The notes under the pieces were generated by a model, which was not told the DNA's origin, did no database searches, and saw only the letters and a list, made by a program, of their open reading frames with translations. A DNA stretch of 64,000 nucleotides from contig NZ_JASHIU010000007.1 in NCBI RefSeq assembly GCF_030733545.1, forward strand, positions 42,501 to 106,500, written 5' to 3'. This document shows positions 57,801 through 64,000 of the stretch, in pieces; the first letter of the stretch is position 1, and each line of letters begins with the position of its first letter. Origin of the DNA: Oceanicaulis sp. MMSF_3324. GTDB taxonomy: Bacteria > Pseudomonadota > Alphaproteobacteria > Caulobacterales > Maricaulaceae. Position numbers and translations under genes: made by a program.

Positions 57801-58530
57801 CGCGCCGCGAACGATTGATGTGAGCATCGCAGGCAGTCTCAGAGGAGATTACCAAGGCGACTTTTCAGACTGTCGTCTCGATATCAATCCGGCGCGCGCG
57901 ACAGACTGGGATTACCTCATTTTCGCTGAAGATTTGGAGGTCTGCGGGGACTTCGGACGCGCAGACCTGACTTTTCGCTTCACGATGGGGCGCACAGAGG
58001 TCAGCGAGTCTTCAGGATATGGAGTCGCACCAGGGCGGGTCTATATGAGACGTCTGGCGGTTGGCGCGGAGGGTGATCTGACGAATTTTTCCTTCGATAT
58101 GTATCGTTATAGAGGGGTGAAGAGCAGGTCCACGCGGGCGGATGGACGCCTTGAAGTAACCAGTGAAGTCTTTGAATGGGTCGGTGATGTGAACCAGGGC
58201 ACTCGGAGCATTTTCCGGCTCTCGGGCGTGACCGATATCCCTGATGAAATTCATGTCGCGCTTGATCATGCGAGTGCGGAAAGCGGGCGGTATGCCGGAG
58301 AGTTCACCGATTGTGTTCTACAACCGCGGCCCGAGCGTTTGGATGGGGACGCCTACCTGATCCTGCCCCAGGATATTGCAGAATGCGGGGCCTTTGTGCG
58401 GGCTGACCTGCAGTTCCAATTTCTCTTGTTGAGCGGGAGCCACGAAGAGCGTCCGACCTTGCGGAGATTCGCCGTGACGAATACAGGCGGACTGACGGAC
58501 TTTGTGTCAGACATCTACAGGCATGACTGA
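54886..58530 (+). CDS. Secreted S8 subtilase with four C-terminal novel repeats, copy 2
   Basis: 1,214 residues, colinear with the preceding protease. Signal peptide about 1-23 (MRVSTLLFIATMLGSQLLGAANA). Triad D185 (VAVLDTGVDA), H255 (GCFHGTHVAS) and S461 (SGTSMAAPHLTG); Asn370 (VASGND). Beta-sandwich linker about 525-645. Repeats start at about residues 650, 800, 947 and 1093; the second is strongly divergent (ILEWIGSS, RQCELPYIPERR) but keeps the cysteine and the GGITDF end. Base composition is slightly lower in GC than copy 1 and the loops differ, so the pair is old or under divergent selection. Ribosome-binding site ggggggaa. Confidence 0.92.
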   Translation: MRVSTLLFIATMLGSQLLGAANASQSESVPADLESAMSAPLSERALNSARSGERIGVIVMLHDDPYQRDLRSVPDIRGEAALASFEARIEQIISEATEPQRFLSSTESEQSNSASHYAQFPLSAGFALRATPAQIVNLASHPDVSYVFEDALNAPQLDQTTHRIGAWQAWGQGFEGRSSTVAVLDTGVDAYHVMFRDAIKASACFSSAVAGESASLCENGEARQTSLTSATLALPCLDKAADPENGTEGCFHGTHVASIAVGRSFREHSRVQGVAPEAKLVAVQVFSRFNEEVCADYYPGREGECVLSPISRQIEALEWLYSVKDELGLTAINMSLGGGEFAQPCMDDPRRSIIQSLAQAGVFTVVASGNDSFSNALSAPACIPEVLSVGSTGSGMTPSGFSNHSEYLDFYAPGDAITAAAFTEAPSESGECASSTVGAYVGTYPDIRYLCSRLLHMSGTSMAAPHLTGALAIIRDAVPEASFDEILDALRFTARRPPRALEHVPAGEISINKAISYLQEGGVIVGGVILIRPRTYVARNASHERDSFNTETYRFYENYYSSRSLHVLSHPEWVSISDASYPRAEHSDTFFLDLERPLDLVFSVNIQEELADGLTGVVRLSPEHSDEVIEIPVSLNIDGELDRIRKVVTAGPWSMVGDSENPESSIFRIVGLDRSMPHRINVAIAGAASGDYQYAFTDCSLPIRPERYSGSEYLIIRSDLGVCGEFGRATLRFQILADPEDVDAGLRMRRFFLDREGALTDAGYDRFNNIQVSESQIREAVPASLEATVDQPQSFEDSRILEWIGSSSVGAITEYFVYQGLAVDTRVQYVLVGFYFESQPGQSPSGYRQCELPYIPERRRGGEYVVRVSDLEAYCDFRGRADISLSFVLGSETSQSLSPTRVSRIVQSPDGGITDFYNFRYAGIDNPAVPTLKTNRETGERYLQSTWGVFGWTGDANAPTQSVFRIAGIRGGAPRTIDVSIAGSLRGDYQGDFSDCRLDINPARATDWDYLIFAEDLEVCGDFGRADLTFRFTMGRTEVSESSGYGVAPGRVYMRRLAVGAEGDLTNFSFDMYRYRGVKSRSTRADGRLEVTSEVFEWVGDVNQGTRSIFRLSGVTDIPDEIHVALDHASAESGRYAGEFTDCVLQPRPERLDGDAYLILPQDIAECGAFVRADLQFQFLLLSGSHEERPTLRRFAVTNTGGLTDFVSDIYRHD
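56833..58527 (+). repeat. Four tandem two-cysteine protein repeats in subtilase 2
   Basis: Coding repeats begin at 56833, 57283 (degenerate), 57724 and 58162. Same module as in subtilase 1: W-x-x-G/VGD near the start, FRI.G, (D/Q)C.L..RPER, a second cysteine before FGRA(D/T)L and MRR(F/L)....(G/A)LT(D/N)F. Repeats 1, 3 and 4 keep both cysteines. Confidence 0.88.
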
Positions 58531-58660
58531 AGCATCAATTGCCCCTTCTTCTCTGGCGCATCGCGAGCGGAGTTGGCATTGGAACCCACAAGCCTGACAA
58601 GAGCTTGTCGCGCTCAATTATATGTTGGATGCTGGCCGGAAATGACCCAAAGGCACGCCC

Positions 58661-59101
58661 ATGCTCAAGCTTAGCTGGACAGATATTGAAACCCTGTCCG
58701 CCTCGATTGCGGATCAGCTGGCGCAGCGGCATGGGCCGATTGATCCTGATACGGTGCTGGTCGGCGTGGCGCGGGGCGGGTTGATCCCCGCTGCGCTGGT
58801 GGCGCACCGGCTGGGCCTTCGCAAGATGGTGTCGCTGGGGCTGATGTCCTACGCCGATGGCGTTGAAGGCGCGCAGGGTCGGATGCAGGCCTATGGCGCG
58901 GCGCCGGAGGCGGCGGCCATTGTCATTGATGACATTATCGATAGCGGGCGCACGCTGGAGGAAGTGCGCGCGCGCTACCCGGACGCCATTGTCGCCGCCC
59001 TGGTCGACAAGACCGATGGCGCTTCGGGGGTGATTGCGGGCCGCAAGACGCCCGCCGGCGAGTGGGTGGAATTTCCCTGGGAAGCCATTGGCGCGCTCTG
59101 A
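58661..59101 (+). CDS. Phosphoribosyltransferase family protein (Gpt-like)
   Basis: 146 residues with the PRPP-binding signature AIVIDDIIDSGRTLEEV and the N-terminal GVARGGLIPAALVAHRLGL loop. This order resembles xanthine-guanine phosphoribosyltransferase. The protein is slightly short, and the purine-contacting C-terminal part (WVEFPWE) is typical of Gpt-like proteins. It would salvage purine bases, but substrate specificity is not settled from sequence. It lies between the subtilase and msrB genes with no evident operon partner. Confidence 0.8.
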   Translation: MLKLSWTDIETLSASIADQLAQRHGPIDPDTVLVGVARGGLIPAALVAHRLGLRKMVSLGLMSYADGVEGAQGRMQAYGAAPEAAAIVIDDIIDSGRTLEEVRARYPDAIVAALVDKTDGASGVIAGRKTPAGEWVEFPWEAIGAL

Positions 59102-59212
59102 ACTCCGGCGCTCAGCCCCTTGTCTCATCGCCAAACCGGCTCACATTGAAGAGAGCAGGGTGGCGCATCACTGGCGTCACACCCAATTGTGGTGACAGCT
59201 GAGGAGGCTGCT

Positions 59213-59686
59213 ATGAGCTCTGATCAGAAATGGGCGCGTACGCCCGAAGCGCTGGCCAAGCTCAGCCCCGAAGAGCGCTATGTGACCCAGGAAAACGGCA
59301 CCGAGCGGCCGTTCTCCGGGCCGTTGCTTGATGAGAAGCGCGACGGGATCTTCGTGGACGTGGTCTCGGGTGAGCCGCTGTTCGCCTCGGCTGACAAGTA
59401 TGAGTCCGGCTGTGGCTGGCCCAGCTTTACCCGCCCGATCACCAAAGAGGCGCTGGAAGAATTGCGCGATGACAGTCATGGCATGGTCCGCACCGAAGTG
59501 CGCTCGTCACATGCCGATAGCCATCTCGGTCATGTGTTCCCCGATGGGCCGGAAGAGGCGGGCGGTCTGCGCTACTGCATCAACTCGGCCGCGCTACGGT
59601 TCATTCCGCTGGAAGAGATGGAGGCGGAAGGCTATGGCGACTACATCGACTTTGTGAAGGCAGGCCGTAAGGAGGCCGTGAAATGA
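59213..59686 (+). CDS. msrB: Peptide-methionine (R)-S-oxide reductase MsrB
   Basis: 157 residues from the ATG at 59213, with gaggagg 7 bases upstream. Catalytic Cys122 in [12 protein letters not shown] and resolving Cys67 in SGCGWPSF. The two zinc-binding CxxC pairs of E. coli MsrB are absent (Asp49 and Ser52 stand at the first pair), so this is a zinc-free form. It reduces the R-isomer of methionine sulfoxide in proteins. The stop overlaps the msrA start by 4 bases (ATGA), so both isomers are repaired by one transcript. Confidence 0.95.
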   Translation: MSSDQKWARTPEALAKLSPEERYVTQENGTERPFSGPLLDEKRDGIFVDVVSGEPLFASADKYESGCGWPSFTRPITKEALEELRDDSHGMVRTEVRSSHADSHLGHVFPDGPEEAGGLRYCINSAALRFIPLEEMEAEGYGDYIDFVKAGRKEAVK

Positions 59687-60213
59687 GCGAGACGACCGAA
59701 CGCGCCCTTCTGGCGGGCGGCTGTTTCTGGGGCATGCAGGATCTGATCCGGCGTCGTCCCGGCGTCATCTCCACCCGTGTGGGCTATAGCGGCGGCGCGA
59801 CCGAGAACCCGACCTATGATCAGGTGAAGACCGGTCAGACCGGACATGCGGAATCCATCGAGATCGTCTTTGATCCCAAGGTGACGAGCTATCGCGAAAT
59901 GCTGGAGCTGTTCTTCCAGATCCATGATCCCACGACCCTGGATCGGCAAGGCAACGATATCGGCACGCAATACCGCTCGGCCATCTTCTATCTCGACGAG
60001 ACGCAAAAAGCCGTTGCTGAGGACACAATCAAGGATGTGGACGCGTCCGGTCTCTGGCCGGGCAAGGTGGTCACCCAAGTGACGCCGGCCGGGGCATTCT
60101 GGGATGCGGAGGATTTCCATCAGGATTATCTTGAACGCTATCCCAACGGCTATACCTGCCACTTCCCGCGACCGGACTGGGTGCTGCCCAAGCGCGACCA
60201 GGGCGCGGCCTAG
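59683..60213 (+). CDS. msrA: Peptide-methionine (S)-S-oxide reductase MsrA
   Basis: 176 residues with the catalytic GGCFWGMQD (Cys14), [28 protein letters not shown], and [12 protein letters not shown]. It reduces the S-isomer of methionine sulfoxide. It is translationally coupled to msrB. A terminator follows 25 bases after the stop, making msrB-msrA a closed two-gene unit. Confidence 0.95.
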   Translation: MSETTERALLAGGCFWGMQDLIRRRPGVISTRVGYSGGATENPTYDQVKTGQTGHAESIEIVFDPKVTSYREMLELFFQIHDPTTLDRQGNDIGTQYRSAIFYLDETQKAVAEDTIKDVDASGLWPGKVVTQVTPAGAFWDAEDFHQDYLERYPNGYTCHFPRPDWVLPKRDQGAA

Positions 60214-60237
60214 TCATACCGTTAAATCAGGCTGGCG

Positions 60238-60266
60238 AAACCCCGTCTGTGTTGAGGCGGGGTTTT
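60238..60266. terminator. Terminator after msrA, shared with convergent gene
   Basis: AAACCCCG (60238-60245) pairs with CGGGGTTT (60258-60265), with a U run after it on the plus strand and As before it for the minus strand. It lies between the convergent stops of msrA and the small membrane protein. Confidence 0.85.
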
Positions 60267-60268
60267 GT

Positions 60269-60583
60269 CTATCCGCCGGTCACCTGCCGCCAGAGAAAGA
60301 GCACGACAGCCCCCTGGATGAAGAGCGGGATGGCGAAGCCGGCGGCGCCTGCCAGGGCGGCGATGACAATCAGAATGAACCGGGTCGGCAGGCGCATCAT
60401 CATGCGGGTCCGTTCGCCAGCCGTGGCATAGGGCGAGCGGATGACGTCAAACATGTCGTCAAATCCGCCGCGCAACAGCATGGCGAAGACCCAGAAGGCG
60501 CATGCCACGCCGATCCAGACCGTGATCCGGATCCAGGTCGAAACGCCCTCTGCGGTGAGGACCGCATTCCAGTCGAGATCCAT
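60269..60583 (-). CDS. Small membrane protein of unknown function
   Basis: 104 residues with two or three hydrophobic segments: STWIRITVWIGVACAFWVFAMLL and FILIVIAALAGAAGFAIPLFIQGAVVLFLW. The linker is basic (RMMMRLPTR). No family is recognised. It lies 19 bases after the aminotransferase gene on the same strand and is likely the last gene of the TetR-aminotransferase transcript. Confidence 0.65.
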   Translation of the reverse strand: MDLDWNAVLTAEGVSTWIRITVWIGVACAFWVFAMLLRGGFDDMFDVIRSPYATAGERTRMMMRLPTRFILIVIAALAGAAGFAIPLFIQGAVVLFLWRQVTGG

Positions 60584-60602
60584 GTCGCGCCCAAGCGAAG
60601 GG

Positions 60603-61907
60603 TCAGCCGCGCGCCCATTGCGCCATGGCCCTGATCCCCTCCATCACCCGCGGACAATGCCGGTTCAGGAAGGCTTCGTCGAGCGTTTCCCCCTCTGATA
60701 GGGCGCGGAGCGCGAGCTCGCCGTCAAAGTCCACAAAGGCCAGCCGAAGCGACAGCTCGGTCTCGGGGCGTCCGAACGCCGAACCGGGAAGGGTGGCGAC
60801 ACCAGTGTCTTCCAGCAAGCGCTCGCACAATTGGGTGCTGGTGGTGATGCCGCGCGCATGCAGGGTTTTGGCGATCGGGTCAAAATTGGGGAAAGCGTAG
60901 AATCCGCCCCGGATCGGATTGACCTGCGCGCCGGCGTCGGTGAGCTGCTCCGTGACGAAATGGGCCAGCGCTTCGAGCACCTGACGCGAGCGGGTGAGGT
61001 AGAGCTCCATCTCAGGACCGCCCTCAAACGCGACCCTGGCGGCGTGCTGGATGGGGGCGGATACGGAGGTGTAGGTTTCGCTCGCCGCCGCCGCCATGGC
61101 GTCCTTGAGCCAGCCCAGCGATTTGGGAAAGGCGAAGAAGCCCAGGCGCCAGCCCCCGGCGCCCGCCCATTTGGAAATCCCGTCCGAAATGATCGTGCCG
61201 CCGCGGTAATAGCGGGCGGCGGACTGGTGCTGGCCGTCAAACTGAACGCCGCCATAGATTTCGTCTGACAGCAACAGCAGGCGATGCTCGCGCGCGGCTT
61301 CGGCGATGCCCAGCATCTGGTCGGGCGTGTAGGCGGTGCCCGTGGGATTGCCCGGCGAGTTCAGGATGAGCAGGCGTGGCCGGTCCGGATCGTTCTGGCA
61401 GGCGGTGTGCAGGACCTCGGGCGTAACCCCGAGCCCGGTTTCCGGCGCAGTGGGCAGCCAGCGGATCGGGCGGCCGATGATCTGGGCCTGGGGCGCATAG
61501 CTGACCCAGGACGGCGTCGGGATCAGCAGATCGCCGTAATAGACAAGCTGCAACAGGAACATAAGCTCTTTGGAGCCCGGACCGATCAGGATGTCTTCGG
61601 GATCGAAATCGAGCCCTTGCGTGCGGGCCAGATAGCCGCAGATCTTTTCGCGCAGCCCGTAAAGGCCCTGAACCGGCAGATAGTCTTTCTGGAAGGCGTT
61701 GTCGCGCAGCGCTTTCTGCATGATGTCCGGAACCGGAAAGGGCGATTGCCCCAGGCCCAGTTTCGACACCTTGCGTCCCTGTTTCATCAAGGCGGCGGAG
61801 CGCTCATTGATGGCGAGCGTGGCCGACAGGCCCAGTCCGCGAATATTGAGATTGAGCTGGACGGAAGGGGCGAAGGCGTCGGGCGCCTTTATGTCTCTGG
61901 GGCTCAT
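60603..61907 (-). CDS. Class I/II PLP-dependent aminotransferase
   Basis: 434 residues. PLP Lys in SDGISKWAGAGGWRLGFF, the NSPGNPTGTAYTPDQ Asn loop and SDEIYGG with the PLP-ring Asp; C-terminal PGSAFGRPETELSLRLAF with the substrate-carboxylate Arg. It resembles aspartate/aromatic aminotransferases of subgroup I. The amino donor is not evident. Its start overlaps the TetR-like gene stop by 4 bases, so the regulator and enzyme are coupled. Confidence 0.9.
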   Translation of the reverse strand: MSPRDIKAPDAFAPSVQLNLNIRGLGLSATLAINERSAALMKQGRKVSKLGLGQSPFPVPDIMQKALRDNAFQKDYLPVQGLYGLREKICGYLARTQGLDFDPEDILIGPGSKELMFLLQLVYYGDLLIPTPSWVSYAPQAQIIGRPIRWLPTAPETGLGVTPEVLHTACQNDPDRPRLLILNSPGNPTGTAYTPDQMLGIAEAAREHRLLLLSDEIYGGVQFDGQHQSAARYYRGGTIISDGISKWAGAGGWRLGFFAFPKSLGWLKDAMAAAASETYTSVSAPIQHAARVAFEGGPEMELYLTRSRQVLEALAHFVTEQLTDAGAQVNPIRGGFYAFPNFDPIAKTLHARGITTSTQLCERLLEDTGVATLPGSAFGRPETELSLRLAFVDFDGELALRALSEGETLDEAFLNRHCPRVMEGIRAMAQWARG

Positions 61908-62515
61908 GGGGCGGCCTTTGCTTGCATGCCGTGAGTGAACAGGTCGGTGAGGTCTGCGTTGAACGCCGCCATGTCGAGCGGCCGGACCTCGTCTCCTTTG
62001 AGCAGCTGCTGGTGCAGGATCGCAATCAGGGTGGGCGCGTATAGGGCGAGCGCGGCGTGACGCACGCGATCCGGCGCGGCGCCGTCCGGGTCCACGCTGG
62101 GGCCCAGGCGGGATTCAAGGGCTCTCAGGGAGGGCTCGATGATCATTTCCAGATAGACCTTCGCGACCTCCGGATCGTGTATGGACTCCACCAGCGCGAA
62201 GGCATGCGCCTGAGCAAAGCGCGGGCTTTGCGCGCCTGCCAGCGCCAGCGCGCCATATCCTGATACCGCGTCATCAAGACGGGAGACGGGCTTTGCGCTC
62301 TCCGCGAGGAAGTCACGCGCGCCGTCCGCGAAATACCCGATCAGGGCGGTCACCACGCCTCGGCGATCGGTGAAGAAATGGCGCAGGGTCGGCTCGGACA
62401 CGCCCGCCTTTATCGCGAACTGCCGCAAGCTGACAGGAGCGGAACGCTCGGCAATCGCTGTGGGCGCGAGCAGGCTGAGCAGTTCTTGGCGACGATCTTT
62501 GACGGCGGCAGGCAT
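61904..62515 (-). CDS. TetR/AcrR family transcriptional regulator
   Basis: 203 residues. N-terminal three-helix DNA-binding domain: LRQFAIKAGVSEPTLRHFFTDRRGVVTALIGYF, with the recognition helix near residues 38-48. The C-terminal helical ligand domain is about 70-195. The gene leads a transcript with the aminotransferase and a small membrane protein. It is divergent from an outer-membrane protein gene; a palindrome lies in the shared intergenic region. Ligand unknown. Confidence 0.9.
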   Translation of the reverse strand: MPAAVKDRRQELLSLLAPTAIAERSAPVSLRQFAIKAGVSEPTLRHFFTDRRGVVTALIGYFADGARDFLAESAKPVSRLDDAVSGYGALALAGAQSPRFAQAHAFALVESIHDPEVAKVYLEMIIEPSLRALESRLGPSVDPDGAAPDRVRHAALALYAPTLIAILHQQLLKGDEVRPLDMAAFNADLTDLFTHGMQAKAAP

Positions 62516-62604
62516 AGGCAGGTCTCACACAGGGCGTTCGCGACCAGCAGACGCGAGTCAGGTTGCAGAAACCTTAGACTGGGGCGTGATCCAATCCCAA
62601 GCTC

Positions 62605-62627
62605 TATCGTATATGCTATATGCGATA
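62605..62627. promoter_or_regulatory. Candidate TetR-type operator
   Basis: TATCGTATAT (62605-62614), GCT, ATATGCGATA (62618-62627) form a near-perfect 23-base palindrome with one mismatched pair. It lies between the divergent TetR-like gene (start 62515) and the barrel gene (start 62682), and is very AT-rich for this genome. Autoregulation or control of the barrel gene is likely. Confidence 0.6.
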
Positions 62628-62681
62628 CTATAGTTTCTGATGTGAGTGTCGCACCGGCAACAGCAATCGAGGATGTGACCC

Positions 62682-63455
62682 ATGACGAAATCACTGCTTC
62701 TGTCTTTCGCCGCACTGGCTGCGCTCTCCGCCCCCGCGGCTGCACAGCAGTATGTTTCCGGCTCGGTCGGCGTGACCGTGCAGTCCGATAGCGACAATGA
62801 AGGCGCGTTCACCCGCGACTTCGTGACGGGCGATGGCGTGGCTGTGCCTCCGGGTGTTGTTCTGCCTGCGGGCACGGATGTGGGCTGGACCACCGAATTT
62901 GACACCGGCCTGTTCGCGTCGGCGGCCTATGGTTTTCGCCTGAATGAAACCTTCCGGGTGGAGGCGGAGCTGTCCTATCAGGGCGCGGATGTGGACACCC
63001 ACACCGATGTCCAGGCGGGCGGGTCCGCGCTGGGCGCCGCTGACGCCGCAGTGTTGATCACCGGCTCGGCGCCTCTGGGCGTCACGGTGTCTGATCTGGT
63101 CGCGGACGGGCAGGGCGAGCTGACTTCCACCGGTCTGGCCGTCAACGGGTATTATGACCTGCCCATAGAGAATTCGCCCTTCGCGCTCTATGCCGGCGCT
63201 GGCGTCGGCCTGGCCGAGGTGAAGGTGGATTACTCCCCATCCGGCGTGCAGATCGTCGACGACACGGAAATGTCGGCCTTCTTCCAGGCCATGGCGGGCG
63301 GGTCCTACGCGATCAGCGACACCACCGCGTTCTATGCGGGTTACCGCTATCGCGCCTATGAGGATGCCGAGACGGATTCAGCGCTGATCCCGGCCTCACT
63401 GGATGTGGAAAACAACAGCCATATCCTGGAGCTGGGCGTGCGTTACAGCTTCTAG
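62682..63455 (+). CDS. Outer-membrane beta-barrel protein (porin-like, OmpW/P25-type)
   Basis: 257 residues with a signal peptide (MTKSLLLSFAALAALSAPAAA). Strands of a small barrel: SGSVGVTVQSD, WTTEFDTGLFASAAYGFRLNETFRVEAELSYQ, SFALYAGAGVGLAEVKVDYS-type and AFYAGYRYRAYEDAET, ending NSHILELGVRYSF with the C-terminal Phe needed for BAM assembly. No channel substrate is evident. It is divergent from the TetR-like gene and may be its regulated target. Confidence 0.88.
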   Translation: MTKSLLLSFAALAALSAPAAAQQYVSGSVGVTVQSDSDNEGAFTRDFVTGDGVAVPPGVVLPAGTDVGWTTEFDTGLFASAAYGFRLNETFRVEAELSYQGADVDTHTDVQAGGSALGAADAAVLITGSAPLGVTVSDLVADGQGELTSTGLAVNGYYDLPIENSPFALYAGAGVGLAEVKVDYSPSGVQIVDDTEMSAFFQAMAGGSYAISDTTAFYAGYRYRAYEDAETDSALIPASLDVENNSHILELGVRYSF

Positions 63456-63495
63456 CACTGACGCATCGTTCAGCTGTATGGCTTGAAGGTGAAGC

Positions 63496-63532
63496 GGGGC
63501 GGGCTGCAGCATGGGGCGGCCCGCCCCGATTT
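63496..63532 (+). terminator. GC hairpin after the barrel gene, possible terminator
   Basis: GGGGCGGGC (63496-63504) pairs with GCCCGCCCC (63519-63527). Only a short T-containing tail follows (gatttc), so termination would be weak or Rho-dependent. Confidence 0.5.
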
Positions 63533-63625
63533 CAGGCGCTTTAGCGGTTAAGGAGTTGCTTGCGCCACACGCATGCTGCTCTATCGTGCCCTCAAACAGA
63601 CAGACGAGTCAGGGAGGAGCCGTTC

Positions 63626-64000
63626 ATGCGCGCATTGGTCTGCAAGGATTTCGCACCTTACAAGAACCTCACCGTCGAGGAGGCGCCCGAGCCGCCCCTG
63701 GGCGAAGGCATGGTCATGCTGGATGTGAAGGCGGCGGGTGTGAACTTCCCCGACATCTTGCTGGTCGAAGGCAATTATCAGATGAAGCCGCCGACCCCGT
63801 TCGTGCCGGGCATGGAAGCGGCCGGCGTGCTGTCCGCGCTGGGCGAGAAGGTGCAGGGCGTCAAGGAAGGCGATCGCGTCATCGCCGCCACCATGCTGGG
63901 CGCCTTCGCCGAGAAGGTGCCGGTGCATTACAGCCAGGTCGTGCCCATGCCTGACAGCATGAGCTTTGAGGAAGGTGCAGCGCTGACCACCATTTACGGC
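63626..64000 (+). CDS. NADPH:quinone oxidoreductase / zinc-type dehydrogenase superfamily (5' part, truncated by window end)
   Basis: The first 125 residues are visible, starting at an ATG preceded by gggagga: MRALVCKDFAPYKNLTVEEAPEPPLGEGMVML, then VKAAGVNFPDILLVEGNYQMKPPTPFVPGMEAAGVLSALGEKV (key AGVNFPD and PGMEAAGVLSALG), EGDRVIAATMLGAFAEKV. This is a GroES-like domain of quinone oxidoreductase/zeta-crystallin type with no obvious structural-zinc cysteines. The Rossmann half lies beyond the window. Substrate unknown. Confidence 0.88.
   Translation, partial: MRALVCKDFAPYKNLTVEEAPEPPLGEGMVMLDVKAAGVNFPDILLVEGNYQMKPPTPFVPGMEAAGVLSALGEKVQGVKEGDRVIAATMLGAFAEKVPVHYSQVVPMPDSMSFEEGAALTTIYG

Noticed and set aside
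60269-60583. Toxin-like small membrane protein
   Set aside because: It lies at the end of an apparently metabolic operon, has no antitoxin partner, and the hydrophobic pattern is too general to support that label.
63511-63954. 147-codon plus-strand frame overlapping the quinone oxidoreductase start
   Set aside because: Different frame from the conserved GroES-like protein; no ribosome-binding site and Arg/Gly-rich shadow composition.

Overview
The window reads as the chromosome of a high-GC alphaproteobacterium, most likely in the Caulobacterales/Maricaulales/Hyphomonadaceae group (an Oceanicaulis- or Maricaulis-like marine heterotroph). Three things point there: the 23S-5S-tRNA-fMet end of an rRNA operon, a murA-DUF2948-UPF0262-phosphatase-infA-maf-RNase G-yacG cluster of alphaproteobacterial type, and two lipoproteins of the Caulobacter CC0125/CC1285 type. 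Exported peptidases, TonB-dependent receptors, a glyoxylate shunt and a methylmalonyl-CoA mutase pathway suggest an organism that lives on peptides, lipids and C2/C3 units. The assignment is inferred from gene content only.

Layout. 1-1721: end of an rRNA operon (23S 3' part, 5S, initiator tRNA, terminator). 2020-10213: RhlE-type helicase, FkbM methyltransferase plus pirin, secreted M28 peptidase, two tandem azoreductases, and an unexplained pair (multi-span membrane protein plus membrane-anchored vWA-like protein). 10447-16748: Tat-exported amidase plus GST, S9 peptidase plus methyltransferase, and a degenerate GGDEF/EAL-like protein. 17074-22568: two closely similar tandem TonB receptors. 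22720-27816: glyoxylate shunt (aceA, an RraA-like gene, aceB) with a divergent ScfR/RamB-type regulator whose start codon abuts a perfect palindrome. 27952-29594: BON/OmpA-like protein plus a membrane-anchored helix-hairpin-helix protein.

29595-37985: propionate/methylmalonyl-CoA genes meaB, mutB and mutA. meaB is separated from mutAB by a 3.3-kb patchwork of small genes. That patchwork holds two paralogous lipoproteins, a small exported protein, a GIY-YIG nuclease gene bracketed by palindromic repeats, a YbjQ-like protein and a low-GC membrane protein. 38128-42229: DUF2793 protein, prolyl aminopeptidase, convergent CheY-like regulator and histidine kinase, tRNA-Thr. 42346-47511: small basic protein, murA cluster, infA, maf, RNase E/G and yacG. 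47549-50463: a third TonB receptor and tRNA-Phe.

50671-58530 is the most unusual part. An I9-like lipoprotein precedes two 1.2-kDa-residue-class (about 1,210 aa each) secreted subtilases. Each subtilase ends in four copies of a roughly 115-residue, two-cysteine repeat that I do not recognise. 58661-64000: phosphoribosyltransferase, msrB-msrA, an operon of TetR regulator, aminotransferase and membrane protein, a divergent outer-membrane beta-barrel protein with a strong palindrome between them, and a truncated quinone oxidoreductase.

Best candidates for undescribed biology are the subtilase/I9/repeat cluster, the GIY-YIG gene with its inverted palindromic repeats, and the membrane/vWA-like pair. 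No CRISPR array, prophage or classical insertion sequence was seen.
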